Shown here piece after piece: positions 34,888 to 42,882 of a stretch of 64,000 bases of DNA (positions are counted from its first letter, which is position 1; the number at the start of each line of letters is the position of its first letter). This DNA is from Virgibacillus proomii. GTDB taxonomy: Bacteria; Bacillota; Bacilli; Bacillales; Amphibacillaceae. The stretch lies in the NCBI RefSeq assembly GCF_018916875.1, contig NZ_JAHLNO010000019.1:1-64000 (forward strand). Reading direction: 5' to 3'. The notes under the pieces are model-generated. The model ran no database searches. It was not told the DNA's origin and saw only the letters and a list, made by a program, of their open reading frames with translations. Position numbers and translations under genes: made by a program.

Positions 34888-36090
34888 TTAAAACTTACTA
34901 ACTACTAATTTCGTTTCTATATCATTAATCTTTGACCCTAATAACACAATACATGTCCTTGTCTCATCAATCACCTTGATAATTGGATCATGCGCCATGT
35001 AAAGCTCCTTTCCATCAGCTGAGACAAATTGCTTTGCTTCCAGATTTCCTGTTTCCGTATTGTAAATACGAACTTCCCATCCGGTATCATTCTTATTTGA
35101 AACCGAAGTTGCAAAATAACGCCCAGAGTCTGAACCCGATATATGCCCGCTTTCATCTTTATTCGTTACCTTATGAATTGCTTCTTTTCCACTTGGTGAC
35201 TCCATCACTAACATATTTCCGGTGGTCTTTGTGAAATCTTCAGCAAATAGCAGGGATTTATTGTAAGCCGTCAACTCCTTGCATGTGTAGTTGTTGAATG
35301 TCCGATTCGATAATCCGGAACCATCTGTATGAACGATTCCGCATGTATCAAAAGAAGGCTTGTCCGGGATAGCCGGGACATCAGCGCTTTGCGCTTTAAA
35401 AGCAATCGTTTTGTCATTATTCGTGAAACCAATTTGTTCAAAAGCCACAATACCGGCACGGTCTTTTCCATCTTCCGTTTCCAAATCCACAATCTTTGTC
35501 GTGCTCCCCTTTTTAAAATCAAATACATATAGACCAGCTAATGTAGCATAGGCTGTCAACTTTCCATCGGCAGAAAAAGAAATGGCATCAAGAAGAAAGA
35601 GTGTATCGTCATCAAACAATGAATTCAAATTATATTGGTTTTTTTTATTTAGCTCCTTGTCGTAAAAAACAGCACTAAAAACTTTCTCACCGTTTATCAT
35701 TAACGAATCGTCGCCATTATTATCATGATTGTTTTTTTCTCCTACCGCTACATACCCATTTTTAATGACCCAATAATTTTCCTGTTCAAAAAGTTCTCGC
35801 GGGGTTTCTGCCAAAATATTGTCTGTACGTAAGTCATATAAATACAGTTTGTCAGCTGATATAAAAATTTTACTATCTTCAGCGTAATAAATGTTTCGGA
35901 TATCACCTTGTATTTTTTCTATTTTCAAATTGGAAACAGCAGTAGAATCTGCTTCTGTTTTATTTTTAGCCGTTTCTTCCGTTTTGCCATTTTTATTGTT
36001 ATAATGTTTGGAATTTTTGTTATTTTCAGTACAAGATGATGCTAGTAGTGCCGCTATAACGAATAAAACGTTAATCAGTTTCTTATTCAC
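34888..36090 (-). CDS. beta-propeller-like lipoprotein
   Basis: A 400-residue secreted lipoprotein with lipobox LLASSC (Cys20), an Asn/Lys/Glu-rich linker to about residue 55, and a body of repeated blades such as DSKIFISADKLYLYDLRTD, ADGKLTAYATLAGLYVFD and SGRYFATSVSNKND that look like a WD40/YVTN-type propeller. No enzyme motif. It shares the propeller theme with the permease at 30049-32049, so the two may bind the same or related extracellular molecules. No family name is recognised with confidence. Confidence 0.7.
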   Translation of the reverse strand: MNKKLINVLFVIAALLASSCTENNKNSKHYNNKNGKTEETAKNKTEADSTAVSNLKIEKIQGDIRNIYYAEDSKIFISADKLYLYDLRTDNILAETPRELFEQENYWVIKNGYVAVGEKNNHDNNGDDSLMINGEKVFSAVFYDKELNKKNQYNLNSLFDDDTLFLLDAISFSADGKLTAYATLAGLYVFDFKKGSTTKIVDLETEDGKDRAGIVAFEQIGFTNNDKTIAFKAQSADVPAIPDKPSFDTCGIVHTDGSGLSNRTFNNYTCKELTAYNKSLLFAEDFTKTTGNMLVMESPSGKEAIHKVTNKDESGHISGSDSGRYFATSVSNKNDTGWEVRIYNTETGNLEAKQFVSADGKELYMAHDPIIKVIDETRTCIVLLGSKINDIETKLVVSKF

Positions 36091-36103
36091 ATTTTTTCTC
36101 CTA

Positions 36104-37165
36104 TCATTTATATAATAATTTGGACATTGTCTTTTCCGAGACTACCACATCATCAGGAAAATCAGCCGCATTAACTGGAACCGACACAACATAAAATGTA
36201 TTGAAATCTTCCGATTTTTCCAAATCTATGTCTAGATCAATCACAGCCGCTTCTCCCTTAGCCAACACTGTTTCAAAAGAGTTGCCGTCCTTGCTTGTGA
36301 TCGCTTTATGATTAAGATAGAACGTATTTCGATACTTTACTCCAGGATGGCCAAATAATTTAAAGGTTACATGAATCGTTCCACTGTCTTTTACCTGGAA
36401 GTTGTCTCGTTTGGCCATATTCACATCGTCAATATACAAATCGCTGAACACTCTTTCTTCCAATGCTTCGGAATCTATGGTTGAAAAGCCTTCTTGCGTT
36501 TTCATCAGTTCCTTTGTTATCGGCTCAGCCGACTGGCGAACATTGCTTATATACTCATATTGTGGAATGGAAGAAGCATCAAGAGTATCCGCATCTTTGT
36601 TAAAATCAAGCGAAAAAACCGATTCCAACGTCGAATGATAATTTCCGTAAGAACTTGATTCTTTCATATCCGGAATAAAGGCCGGGTTGTATACACTAGT
36701 AATACTGACTGTCAAGGTATCCCCCCGCTTGCCTGTGACAGGCGTAAATATAAAACTAAACGTTTTGTTTACGTTATCCTCTTTTAAATCAAAGTTATGC
36801 ATATATTCATAAGGGGCCTCACTTGAATTAAATTTATAAGGCTGCGGTATTCCGTCTACAAAAATGAGAAAACCGACATTTTTTGCTTTTCCAGCCGCTT
36901 CTACGTTATAATCAATTTTTAACTCGCCTCCATCATAGCTCAAGGGCAGAATCTTTCCATTTTCATCCAATTTTGGATTAACCAACCCATGACCGATGTT
37001 GCCTAAATCGACGGAATCCTTTTCATCCAGTTCAAATGGATTTTGATTTTGATGGACAATATCCTTTGACTCAGCATTATCCATATCTTTACTTGAACAG
37101 CCTCCTGAAAACAAAACAACTACTATTAGAAATGAGGTAAAACGAAATACCCTTGACTTTTGCAT
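36104..37165 (-). CDS. lipoprotein of unknown function
   Basis: A 353-residue protein with a signal peptide and lipobox FSGGCSS (Cys23), followed by an all-beta-looking body (VGFLIFVDGIPQPYKFN, NKTFSFIFTPVTGKRGD, FYVVSVPVNAADFP). The pattern resembles immunoglobulin-like or adhesin-type folds, but I cannot assign a family. It ends 13 bp before the next lipoprotein gene, so the two are probably co-transcribed. Located outside the membrane, it may cooperate with the exporter encoded downstream. Confidence 0.65.
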   Translation of the reverse strand: MQKSRVFRFTSFLIVVVLFSGGCSSKDMDNAESKDIVHQNQNPFELDEKDSVDLGNIGHGLVNPKLDENGKILPLSYDGGELKIDYNVEAAGKAKNVGFLIFVDGIPQPYKFNSSEAPYEYMHNFDLKEDNVNKTFSFIFTPVTGKRGDTLTVSITSVYNPAFIPDMKESSSYGNYHSTLESVFSLDFNKDADTLDASSIPQYEYISNVRQSAEPITKELMKTQEGFSTIDSEALEERVFSDLYIDDVNMAKRDNFQVKDSGTIHVTFKLFGHPGVKYRNTFYLNHKAITSKDGNSFETVLAKGEAAVIDLDIDLEKSEDFNTFYVVSVPVNAADFPDDVVVSEKTMSKLLYK

Positions 37166-37468
37166 AATATCACCCTTTCATAATGCCTTCCTCAAAATCC
37201 ATACTTGGACTTCTCTAAAATAATGCAGTCCCAGCGGAGTGCCCAACGTCTAGGAAGATCAGTTGCAGACGAAGCAACAGGATGCTCAATTCCCATTTTC
37301 AAGCACAATGACATCCCTATTAACAACTACGGCATCCCGCGGGAGACCTGCCAACACGATGTTCGCCACTTAAAACAAGCGTTTTTATGCTTATGTTTAA
37401 TTTATCATGCTCCCTTTTTAAAGGAGACCTCTCCTGAATGAAGTTAAAATATGAAATAAAGTTCTTGT
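37166..37468. other. spacer between M56 protease and lipoprotein genes
   Basis: A GC-richer block at about 37205-37400 with CCCGCGGGAGACC and similar motifs looks like a dispersed Bacillaceae intergenic repeat rather than a gene. A short AGGAGA/TCTCCT inverted repeat lies at about 37420-37433. Confidence 0.35.
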
Positions 37469-38698
37469 TTAATCCATATCTGCTTCTGAGTCATTCTTAA
37501 ATAAAAACGGCGTTGTATCGTTGGTGGAAGTATCAGGCTCGCTATCATCCTTATCCTCCAATAAAAGTGGCATGGTACTATTCATAGGTACATTAAGCTC
37601 AGAATGGTTTCCATCCTTATCACTTTCCAAGTTGTTCGCTGAAGAAATAGGGTCTGTAAGCAGATTTTGCAGGTTATCCTCTTTCAGCCGCTCTTCGACC
37701 TGAGATGCTGAGGTGGAGGAGATGGATTCAGAATTTGCCGAACTTAGCTTTAGTACGGTTCCCGTACTTAAAGTGGCCATAGCAGCGATTATCAAAATAG
37801 AAATGCCCCATTTTTTTCTTTTGGCATCCATAATGGAATACACCCTGTTTTGGATACCCTGCTTACTTCCAAAAAAATGTGTGGAGAATAGTGTTTGTTC
37901 CTTGGTCTGTTTTTTCATCATTCCTATAATGGCGGCAACATAATTTTGCCGGGAAGGGCTATCTGCATCTTTCACTACTTGTTCATCACAAGAAAGTTCA
38001 CATTGAATGGAAATTTCTCTTGCCACTATGTAGACAAACGGATTAAACCAATGTAGGGCGGCAGCTATAAACACAAGCGTTTTATACCACAAATCTTTTC
38101 GTTTTAAATGGATAAGTTCATGCTTTAAAATGAGTTCAAGCTTATCTTTTGGAATACTGTACGCCGGAAGTAAAATCGTTGGACGAAAAAAGCCGAGAAG
38201 CATGGGACTGGAAATGCCTGGACAAACTTTCAATGTTGCTTTCTGGGCTACTCCGAACTCCGATTTTAAATCCTGAAAAATTTTGAACACTTCCTGATCA
38301 GTCATCTCCACACTCCAGCGTTTCACCATCTTCTGAAAACGCCTATTCCGAATAACATGATAGACCAAAAAAACAACCACGCCAGCAGCCCACAGGCCGC
38401 TTACCGGTACATACCACGGGATGGCAGCAAAAGTTTTCGGTGCAGAAGAAACCGTTTCTAACAAGGAATAATTGGCTGTCTCCTTTAAAGTTGGTATTAT
38501 CGCATCAACATAAATAGCTGATACTTTCGGATGAAATCGAAATGGAATAATCAAGCCGACAATAATGACCAGCCACGCATAGTAGCGGCCCGTTGCAGAA
38601 AATTTCTTAGCAAGCAAAGGTGTAATCGCAATATATATAAGAGCAATTACCGACATAGAAAGTGATGATTCAAATAATGCAATCATAAACTTCTGCAA
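37469..38698 (-). CDS. M56-family (BlaR1/MecR1-like) membrane metalloprotease
   Basis: A 409-residue protein: N-terminal membrane helices (about 5-120), then a cytoplasmic gluzincin domain with HELIHLKRKDLW (zinc HExxH type, near residue 192) and CELSCDEQVV, then one more helix (about 300-318) and a short acidic extracytoplasmic tail. BlaR1 has a penicillin-binding domain in place of this tail, so beta-lactam sensing is unlikely. The tail carries a repeat (TMPLLLEDKDDSEPDTS, TTPFLFKNDSEADMD). It would cleave or release the BlaI-type repressor encoded 3 bp upstream when its signal arrives. Confidence 0.87.
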   Translation of the reverse strand: MQKFMIALFESSLSMSVIALIYIAITPLLAKKFSATGRYYAWLVIIVGLIIPFRFHPKVSAIYVDAIIPTLKETANYSLLETVSSAPKTFAAIPWYVPVSGLWAAGVVVFLVYHVIRNRRFQKMVKRWSVEMTDQEVFKIFQDLKSEFGVAQKATLKVCPGISSPMLLGFFRPTILLPAYSIPKDKLELILKHELIHLKRKDLWYKTLVFIAAALHWFNPFVYIVAREISIQCELSCDEQVVKDADSPSRQNYVAAIIGMMKKQTKEQTLFSTHFFGSKQGIQNRVYSIMDAKRKKWGISILIIAAMATLSTGTVLKLSSANSESISSTSASQVEERLKEDNLQNLLTDPISSANNLESDKDGNHSELNVPMNSTMPLLLEDKDDSEPDTSTNDTTPFLFKNDSEADMD

Positions 38699-38701
38699 CC
38701 A

Positions 38702-39079
38702 TTACTCCCTCCGTTCTTTTGCCCATTTCAACAAGTCATCCAACTCTTTATCAGAAAGCTGTTTCTCATCATATAATGTATTTACAAAGCTTAAAAATGA
38801 GTTTTCATGATATTGCTTCATAAAATTTTTCGTTTCTAAAGCAAGGTAATCCTCTTTTTCAATCAACGGATAGTAGGTACGCTCTTTCCCTTCCTTTTCA
38901 GTTCGTAAAAATCCTCGTTCTACTAAACGGTGCATAAGAGAAATGACAGTAGGAGCTTTCCATTTTCGCTTATTTCCAAGCTGCTCCATAATAATGGCGG
39001 TAGTGATAGGTGGCTCGTTTGCCCATACTACTCTCATAACTTCAAACTCAGCATCAGGTAGTTTTTTCATATTTTTCAT
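38702..39079 (-). CDS. BlaI/MecI-family repressor
   Basis: A 125-residue winged-helix protein: LPDAEFEVMRVVWANEPPIT and APTVISLMHRLVERGFL form the DNA-binding domain, and LSDKELDDLLKWAKERR the dimerisation helix. The bond where staphylococcal BlaI is cut (Asn-Phe) appears here as Ser97-Phe98 in NSFLSFV, an approximate alignment. The ATG at 39079 follows AAAGGAGTTG. It is the first gene of the minus-strand cluster and should repress it, with the adjacent M56 protease as antagonist. Confidence 0.87.
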   Translation of the reverse strand: MKNMKKLPDAEFEVMRVVWANEPPITTAIIMEQLGNKRKWKAPTVISLMHRLVERGFLRTEKEGKERTYYPLIEKEDYLALETKNFMKQYHENSFLSFVNTLYDEKQLSDKELDDLLKWAKERRE

Positions 39080-39111
39080 TAACTCAACTCCTTTTAGACC
39101 CTTCTTTTTAT

Positions 39112-39140
39112 ATTTTACGTTTGTCTAAAATTAATGTCAA
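39112..39140 (-). promoter_or_regulatory. promoter of the BlaI/M56 cluster with operator-like repeat
   Basis: TTGACA (39135-39140), 17-bp spacer, TAAAAT (39112-39117). The spacer and -10 contain TTTTAGAC-AA-ACGTAAAA, an imperfect inverted repeat that is a reasonable BlaI-type operator. The first start codon is 33 bp downstream of the -10. Confidence 0.65.
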
Positions 39141-39467
39141 CATGTTTTTTACAACTGCCTAATATAAAATTAGAGAGAAATAATTAAAATGGCTATTTCC
39201 TTATTAATGTCCCGTTTTTTGTTACGAGTAAATAATATGAAAAATTTCTTTATAAAAAAATGAACTGAACCCGTATTGGGTCCAGCTCAAATAATAGTGA
39301 TTTTCAGATAGAAGAAAATGAATCGTAAAAAACAAAAAACTTCTGAAGAGTTGGTACAACGAGCTTTCCTTAGATACACTTTTTTTCTCCGCATAAAATA
39401 ATTTTTCGATAGTTGATTTTCTGATTTTTAAATTGTGTCCTTTCATATAATTGACGTAAACCAGACT
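39141..39467. other. intergenic stretch without recognisable gene
   Basis: AT-rich. A 74-codon open frame on the minus strand (39222-39446) has no ribosome site and no recognisable domain, so I do not call it a gene. Confidence 0.35.
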
Positions 39468-39539
39468 ATCCTAGCTCGAGAATTTCTCACTTTGACTGAT
39501 AAATTATCAGATATACAAGAAATATTTAATGAATATTAA
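39468..39539 (+). pseudogene. 3' scrap of an asparaginase-like gene
   Basis: The last 24 codons (..LTLTDKLSDIQEIFNEY, stop) match the end of the asparaginase-like gene at 44382-45371 with few base changes. The terminator and CRISPR remnant that follow are also shared, so this is the truncated edge of a segmental duplication. Confidence 0.85.
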
Positions 39540-39558
39540 TTCTCGTTAATATAATGTA

Positions 39559-39602
39559 AATGTCTGATAACGCCCGATGCAAAGAGGATATCAGACATTT
39601 TT
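39559..39602 (+). terminator. duplicated intrinsic terminator
   Basis: AATGTCTGATA pairs with TATCAGACATT, followed by Ts. Homologous to 45389-45435. Confidence 0.75.
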
Positions 39603-39637
39603 AGTTAGGATTAAGTTAGGCTAATCAATTGTAACTT

Positions 39638-39871
39638 GGCATATTTACACGTACCCATGTAGGATATGACTGCTGGCTACATGTTTGCAAACGGATATAT
39701 GTACGAGTTTCAATCCAAGCACGCATATAAGATGCAACATCAGCGTCTACAAACGGCTTATCTGCATAACGATTTTTAATCCATTCACCCATATAGGATG
39801 CGACACTAGCAGCAGCTAAACCAGAATATAAGTTATCGATTTCAACCCACGCACCCTATACAGGATGCGAC
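39638..39871 (-). CRISPR. decayed four-repeat CRISPR array (type I-C-like repeat)
   Basis: Four repeat relics at 39638-39670, 39707-39738, 39772-39804 and 39839-39871, separated by 36, 33 and 34 bp. They match the 33-bp repeat of the array at 61416-61787; the one nearest the leader differs at only two positions and the farthest is badly eroded. The leader remnant is on the right, so transcription would run on the minus strand. Probably inactive. Confidence 0.75.
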
Positions 39872-40200
39872 AGCGAATAACACCTAGAAAATATCAAAAA
39901 GCTAGTTTTTAGCCCTTTTTTATAGCAAGAAATCGGAATTTTATTACCCTTATATTTTATTTTCGGGTGAAACACAAACAAATTTTTGGTGCGAGCCCCC
40001 CTAGGGGTTTTTATCCCGCATGTAACTTGCAGTAAGACCACCACTTCAATGCCACGAGGTGAAACCTAGGAGGATAGGTGGAGGATCAAACTGCAAGTAA
40101 ATGCCCGATTCTGTTCATTCTAACAATTAGTGAGAGAAAAGAAAACCCCCACTAATTGAAGATTTACTTTATGTGTACTTGAGGTTCGTACTAAATAAGA
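39872..40200 (-). promoter_or_regulatory. CRISPR leader remnant, split by a palindromic element
   Basis: GCGAATAACACC next to the last repeat, then an AT-rich tract and TTTTTGGTGCGAGCCCC followed by GGGGTTTTTAT. The leader resumes after the insertion at 40173 with GTGTACTTGAGGTTCG. Homologous to 45496-45660 and 61788-61965. Confidence 0.65.
40015..40172 (+). mobile_element. PATE-like palindromic element inside a CRISPR leader, copy H
   Basis: A 158-bp diverged family member (CCCGCATGTAACTTGCAGTA, TTGCAGT/ACTGCAA stem, then a CAATTAGTG/CACTAATTG stem) ending TTTACTTTAT. The uninterrupted leader at 61931 reads TTTTTAT-GTGCACTTG, so the element inserted exactly after TTTAT, adding no target duplication. 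This defines both ends of the whole family. Confidence 0.82.
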
Positions 40201-40437
40201 GTCTAACATCTACTTGTTTTAGTAATCTAATTGGGAATTTAAACTAATTCTAAAGATTAAACGATAGAAAATGTTTTGGTGTGCATGACAGTTATATAAG
40301 TGAACTTTTGGATAATAAGATTCAAAATTTAATTGAATTTACCCTGAGAATAACAGGGATATTTAAGTACAACTTTTTTTACAAGAGAATTTAGATAGAA
40401 ACAATAAAACCACTTATAGAATAAAGATCGTATTTAT
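40173..40437. other. intergenic stretch without recognisable gene
   Basis: After the leader remnant, AT-rich DNA with no coding frame and no clear RNA structure, ending at a TTTAT target. Confidence 0.35.
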
Positions 40438-40578
40438 CCCGCATGTAAGGTGCCGTAATACTCCCACTTTAAGAGCCTTAGTTGGTCCAAAAGTGTCAAA
40501 GTGTTAGAAAACGGCACCTAAATGCCCGATTGGTTCAACTAAACATTCCGTATTCCACGGAATGAAGTTTCACTATAT
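40438..40578 (+). mobile_element. PATE-like palindromic element, tandem copy E1
   Basis: A 141-bp element after TTTAT. Its right end reads CACTATAT (TATAT in place of TTTAT). Base-for-base identical to E2. Confidence 0.75.
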
Positions 40579-40719
40579 CCCGCATGTAAGGTGCCGTAAT
40601 ACTCCCACTTTAAGAGCCTTAGTTGGTCCAAAAGTGTCAAAGTGTTAGAAAACGGCACCTAAATGCCCGATTGGTTCAACTAAACATTCCGTATTCCACG
40701 GAATGAAGTTTCACTATAT
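40579..40719 (+). mobile_element. PATE-like palindromic element, tandem copy E2
   Basis: Head-to-tail and identical to E1 over all 141 bp, including the altered right end. Confidence 0.75.
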
Positions 40720-40903
40720 CCCGCATGTAAGGTGCCGTAAGCCTCCCACTTTAAGAGCCTTAGTTGGTCCAAAAGTGTCAAAGTGTTAGAAAACGGCACC
40801 TAAATGCCCGGTTCTTTCAAGGTCCTTTAGGTCATACCCTTGTGGTACTAACATTCAGTATGGAGATGGAAGAAAACTTCTACTGAATGAAGTTTCACTT
40901 TAT
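40720..40903 (+). mobile_element. PATE-like palindromic element, tandem copy E3
   Basis: A 184-bp third unit in the tandem. The first 95 bp are nearly the same as E1/E2; the second hairpin region is longer and different (CATTCAGTA/TACTGAATG), and the right end has the standard TTTCACTTTAT. This resembles a hybrid or an older copy. Confidence 0.72.
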
Positions 40904-40929
40904 TTTTACACAATTTTTAATTGTTTGTA

Positions 40930-40958
40930 TTGATAAAAACAATTAAATGTTGTATAAT
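40930..40958 (+). promoter_or_regulatory. promoter of the tripartite transporter operon
   Basis: TTGATA (40930-40935), 17-bp spacer, TATAAT (40953-40958). The leader to the first gene is about 270 bases. It contains AAAGGAGGAG followed by a three-codon ATG frame at 41017, a possible minicistron or remnant. Confidence 0.6.
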
Positions 40959-41231
40959 CTATTCAAAATAACAAATGATTATCTGTCACAAAGTGTAAAG
41001 GAGGAGTTCAACTTATATGTTCAAATAATTCCTAATAATTTAAATATAGAACAAATGATAACTAATATATTTTCATTATATTAGCAATATTTTCCGTGTT
41101 ATCAATGCAAGATTAAGAACAAGTTGGCAAAGTTTTTTATTAATATCAAGCAAGTATGATGGAGAAAAATTTTTTATAACCAAACAAACTATGTAATCGT
41201 TAACATTAAGTGAAATGAAAGGATAGATAAT

Positions 41232-42230
41232 ATGATAAAAAAAATATTATTCCTGTTCAGTATCTCTATTTTCTGTATATTAGTAGCATGTTCGACTAGC
41301 AAATCAAGTTCTGATGAAAACTGGATACCGGAAAAACCAATTGAAATTGTTGCACCTTCAGGAGCAGGTGGTGGATGGGATACAACAGCCAGGATGGCAG
41401 CAAAAGTTTTTAAAGAGGAAGGCATAATAAAAAAAGATATTGGCGTTATTAACAAAAGCGGTGGCGGAGGAGCTGTAGGGTGGGCATATATTGCTCAAAA
41501 AGGTGGGAATCCACACCACTTATTTATAGCATCTCCTCCATTAATCGACGTGCCTTTAAATGGACAATCCCAATATGACCATACTGATTTTACTCCTATA
41601 GCAAACGTAATTGCTGATTATGGAGCATTTGTTGTTAGGTCAGATGCCAAATGGGAAAATTTAAATGATCTATTTGCAGATATGAAAAAGGACCCTGCAA
41701 ACATTACGGTTATTGGATCATCTTCACCAGGAAGTATGGATCATATTCAATTTGTAAAAATAGCAAAAGAGGCAGGTGTCGATATTACGAAGATTAAATA
41801 TATTTCTGAACAGGATGGTGGAGAACTTACATCTTTATTAAATGGCAGCGCTGATGTCTTTTCTACAGGGGTTGCAGAAACGATCGAACAGGTCAAAGCA
41901 GGAAAAATTAAAGTTCTGGCAGTAACGTCTGAAGAAAGACTTAAAGGAGATGTTATTTCTGAATATCCTACGGTAAAAGAACAGGGGATTGATTCCAGTT
42001 TTGTTAATTGGAGAGGTTTCTTTGGACCGTCTAACATGGATGAAAGTGCTGTTGAGTATTATGTCTCCAAGTTTAAAGAATTAAATCAATCTGAGGCATG
42101 GAAAGAAATACGTAATAAATATGGCTGGGATGAATTATTTATGTCTGGAGAGGAATACAAAGCATTTTTAGATGAACAAAGAGAAGAAACAAAAGAGTTA
42201 TTGGACGAACTAGGGTTGACGAAAAAATAA
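41232..42230 (+). CDS. tripartite tricarboxylate transporter substrate-binding lipoprotein (TctC family)
   Basis: A 332-residue extracytoplasmic binding protein with lipobox LVACS (Cys20). The family signature is KPIEIVAPSGAGGGWDTTAR at the start of the mature protein, followed by NKSGGGGAVGWAYIA. TctC proteins bind carboxylates such as citrate or other dicarboxylates through water-bridged carboxylate pockets. The ATG follows AAAGGATAG. It is the first gene of a four-gene operon with TctB, TctA and an asparaginase-like enzyme. The substrate is unknown. Confidence 0.9.
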   Translation: MIKKILFLFSISIFCILVACSTSKSSSDENWIPEKPIEIVAPSGAGGGWDTTARMAAKVFKEEGIIKKDIGVINKSGGGGAVGWAYIAQKGGNPHHLFIASPPLIDVPLNGQSQYDHTDFTPIANVIADYGAFVVRSDAKWENLNDLFADMKKDPANITVIGSSSPGSMDHIQFVKIAKEAGVDITKIKYISEQDGGELTSLLNGSADVFSTGVAETIEQVKAGKIKVLAVTSEERLKGDVISEYPTVKEQGIDSSFVNWRGFFGPSNMDESAVEYYVSKFKELNQSEAWKEIRNKYGWDELFMSGEEYKAFLDEQREETKELLDELGLTKK

Positions 42231-42415
42231 AAATGATCAAACCCTCCATGTTCATATAGTTCTGCAAATTCTTGCGGCTAAGTTTACGTAACAAAAGGAG
42301 CGTTTACTTAAGCTGCGAAAAGTAGCTCAACATCAACATTTACGATGCTATTTTAACAGCTTTTTAAAGCAGAAATGGATTTTTCCTATTTAATAAGAAA
42401 AAGGTGGTTCTTTCT

Positions 42416-42871
42416 ATGTTAAAGTCATTGAATAGAAAAATAGCCATATTATTATGGATTATTGCTTTAGCTTATCTTTTCTTCTCTTTCAACTTACCTG
42501 CTTATCCTTATGTACCAGTAGATTCTGATGTTTTACCAATTATTTTAGGAATACTACTTTTTTTACTAGCTGCAATCCTCTTTTTTATGAAGGATGAAGT
42601 TGTGGATAAGAAAAAAGTCAACATTACTCAAAGTGATCTATTTAGACTATTGAGTGTACTTTTTTTAATTGTTATCTACGTAATCCTTTTAGAAATAGTA
42701 GGTTTTCTTATTATTACTATTTTGTTTATCTTTTTTTGCTCGTATGTATTAGGTTATCAAAAACATATCGTTAATTTATTAACCTCTGTTTTGGTGCCAT
42801 TAACATTTTATCTATTGTTTACAAAATTATTACAAATAAAATTACCGCAGGGAGTCTTGTCTTTTTTTTAG
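42416..42871 (+). CDS. tripartite tricarboxylate transporter small membrane subunit (TctB family)
   Basis: A 151-residue protein with four predicted helices (about 10-28, 44-62, 80-105, 112-140). VPVDSDVLPIILGILLFLLA after the first helix is the typical TctB sequence. The ATG at 42416 is preferred over the in-frame GTG at 42404, because AAAGGTGG lies between them. A 170-bp spacer with no gene separates it from tctC; the next gene follows after 11 bp. Confidence 0.88.
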   Translation: MLKSLNRKIAILLWIIALAYLFFSFNLPAYPYVPVDSDVLPIILGILLFLLAAILFFMKDEVVDKKKVNITQSDLFRLLSVLFLIVIYVILLEIVGFLIITILFIFFCSYVLGYQKHIVNLLTSVLVPLTFYLLFTKLLQIKLPQGVLSFF

Positions 42872-42882
42872 GAGGGGTTTAG

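Noticed and set aside
37205-37441. 78-codon plus-strand frame between the M56 and lipoprotein genes
   Set aside because: It lies on the strand opposite the operon, has no ribosome site, and the GC-rich block looks like an intergenic repeat.
37469-39079. Beta-lactam resistance regulator (blaR1/blaI) proper
   Set aside because: The M56 protein has no penicillin-binding sensor domain and no beta-lactamase gene is linked.
39222-39446. 74-codon minus-strand open frame
   Set aside because: No ribosome binding site, no recognisable domain, AT-rich composition like the intergenic DNA around it.
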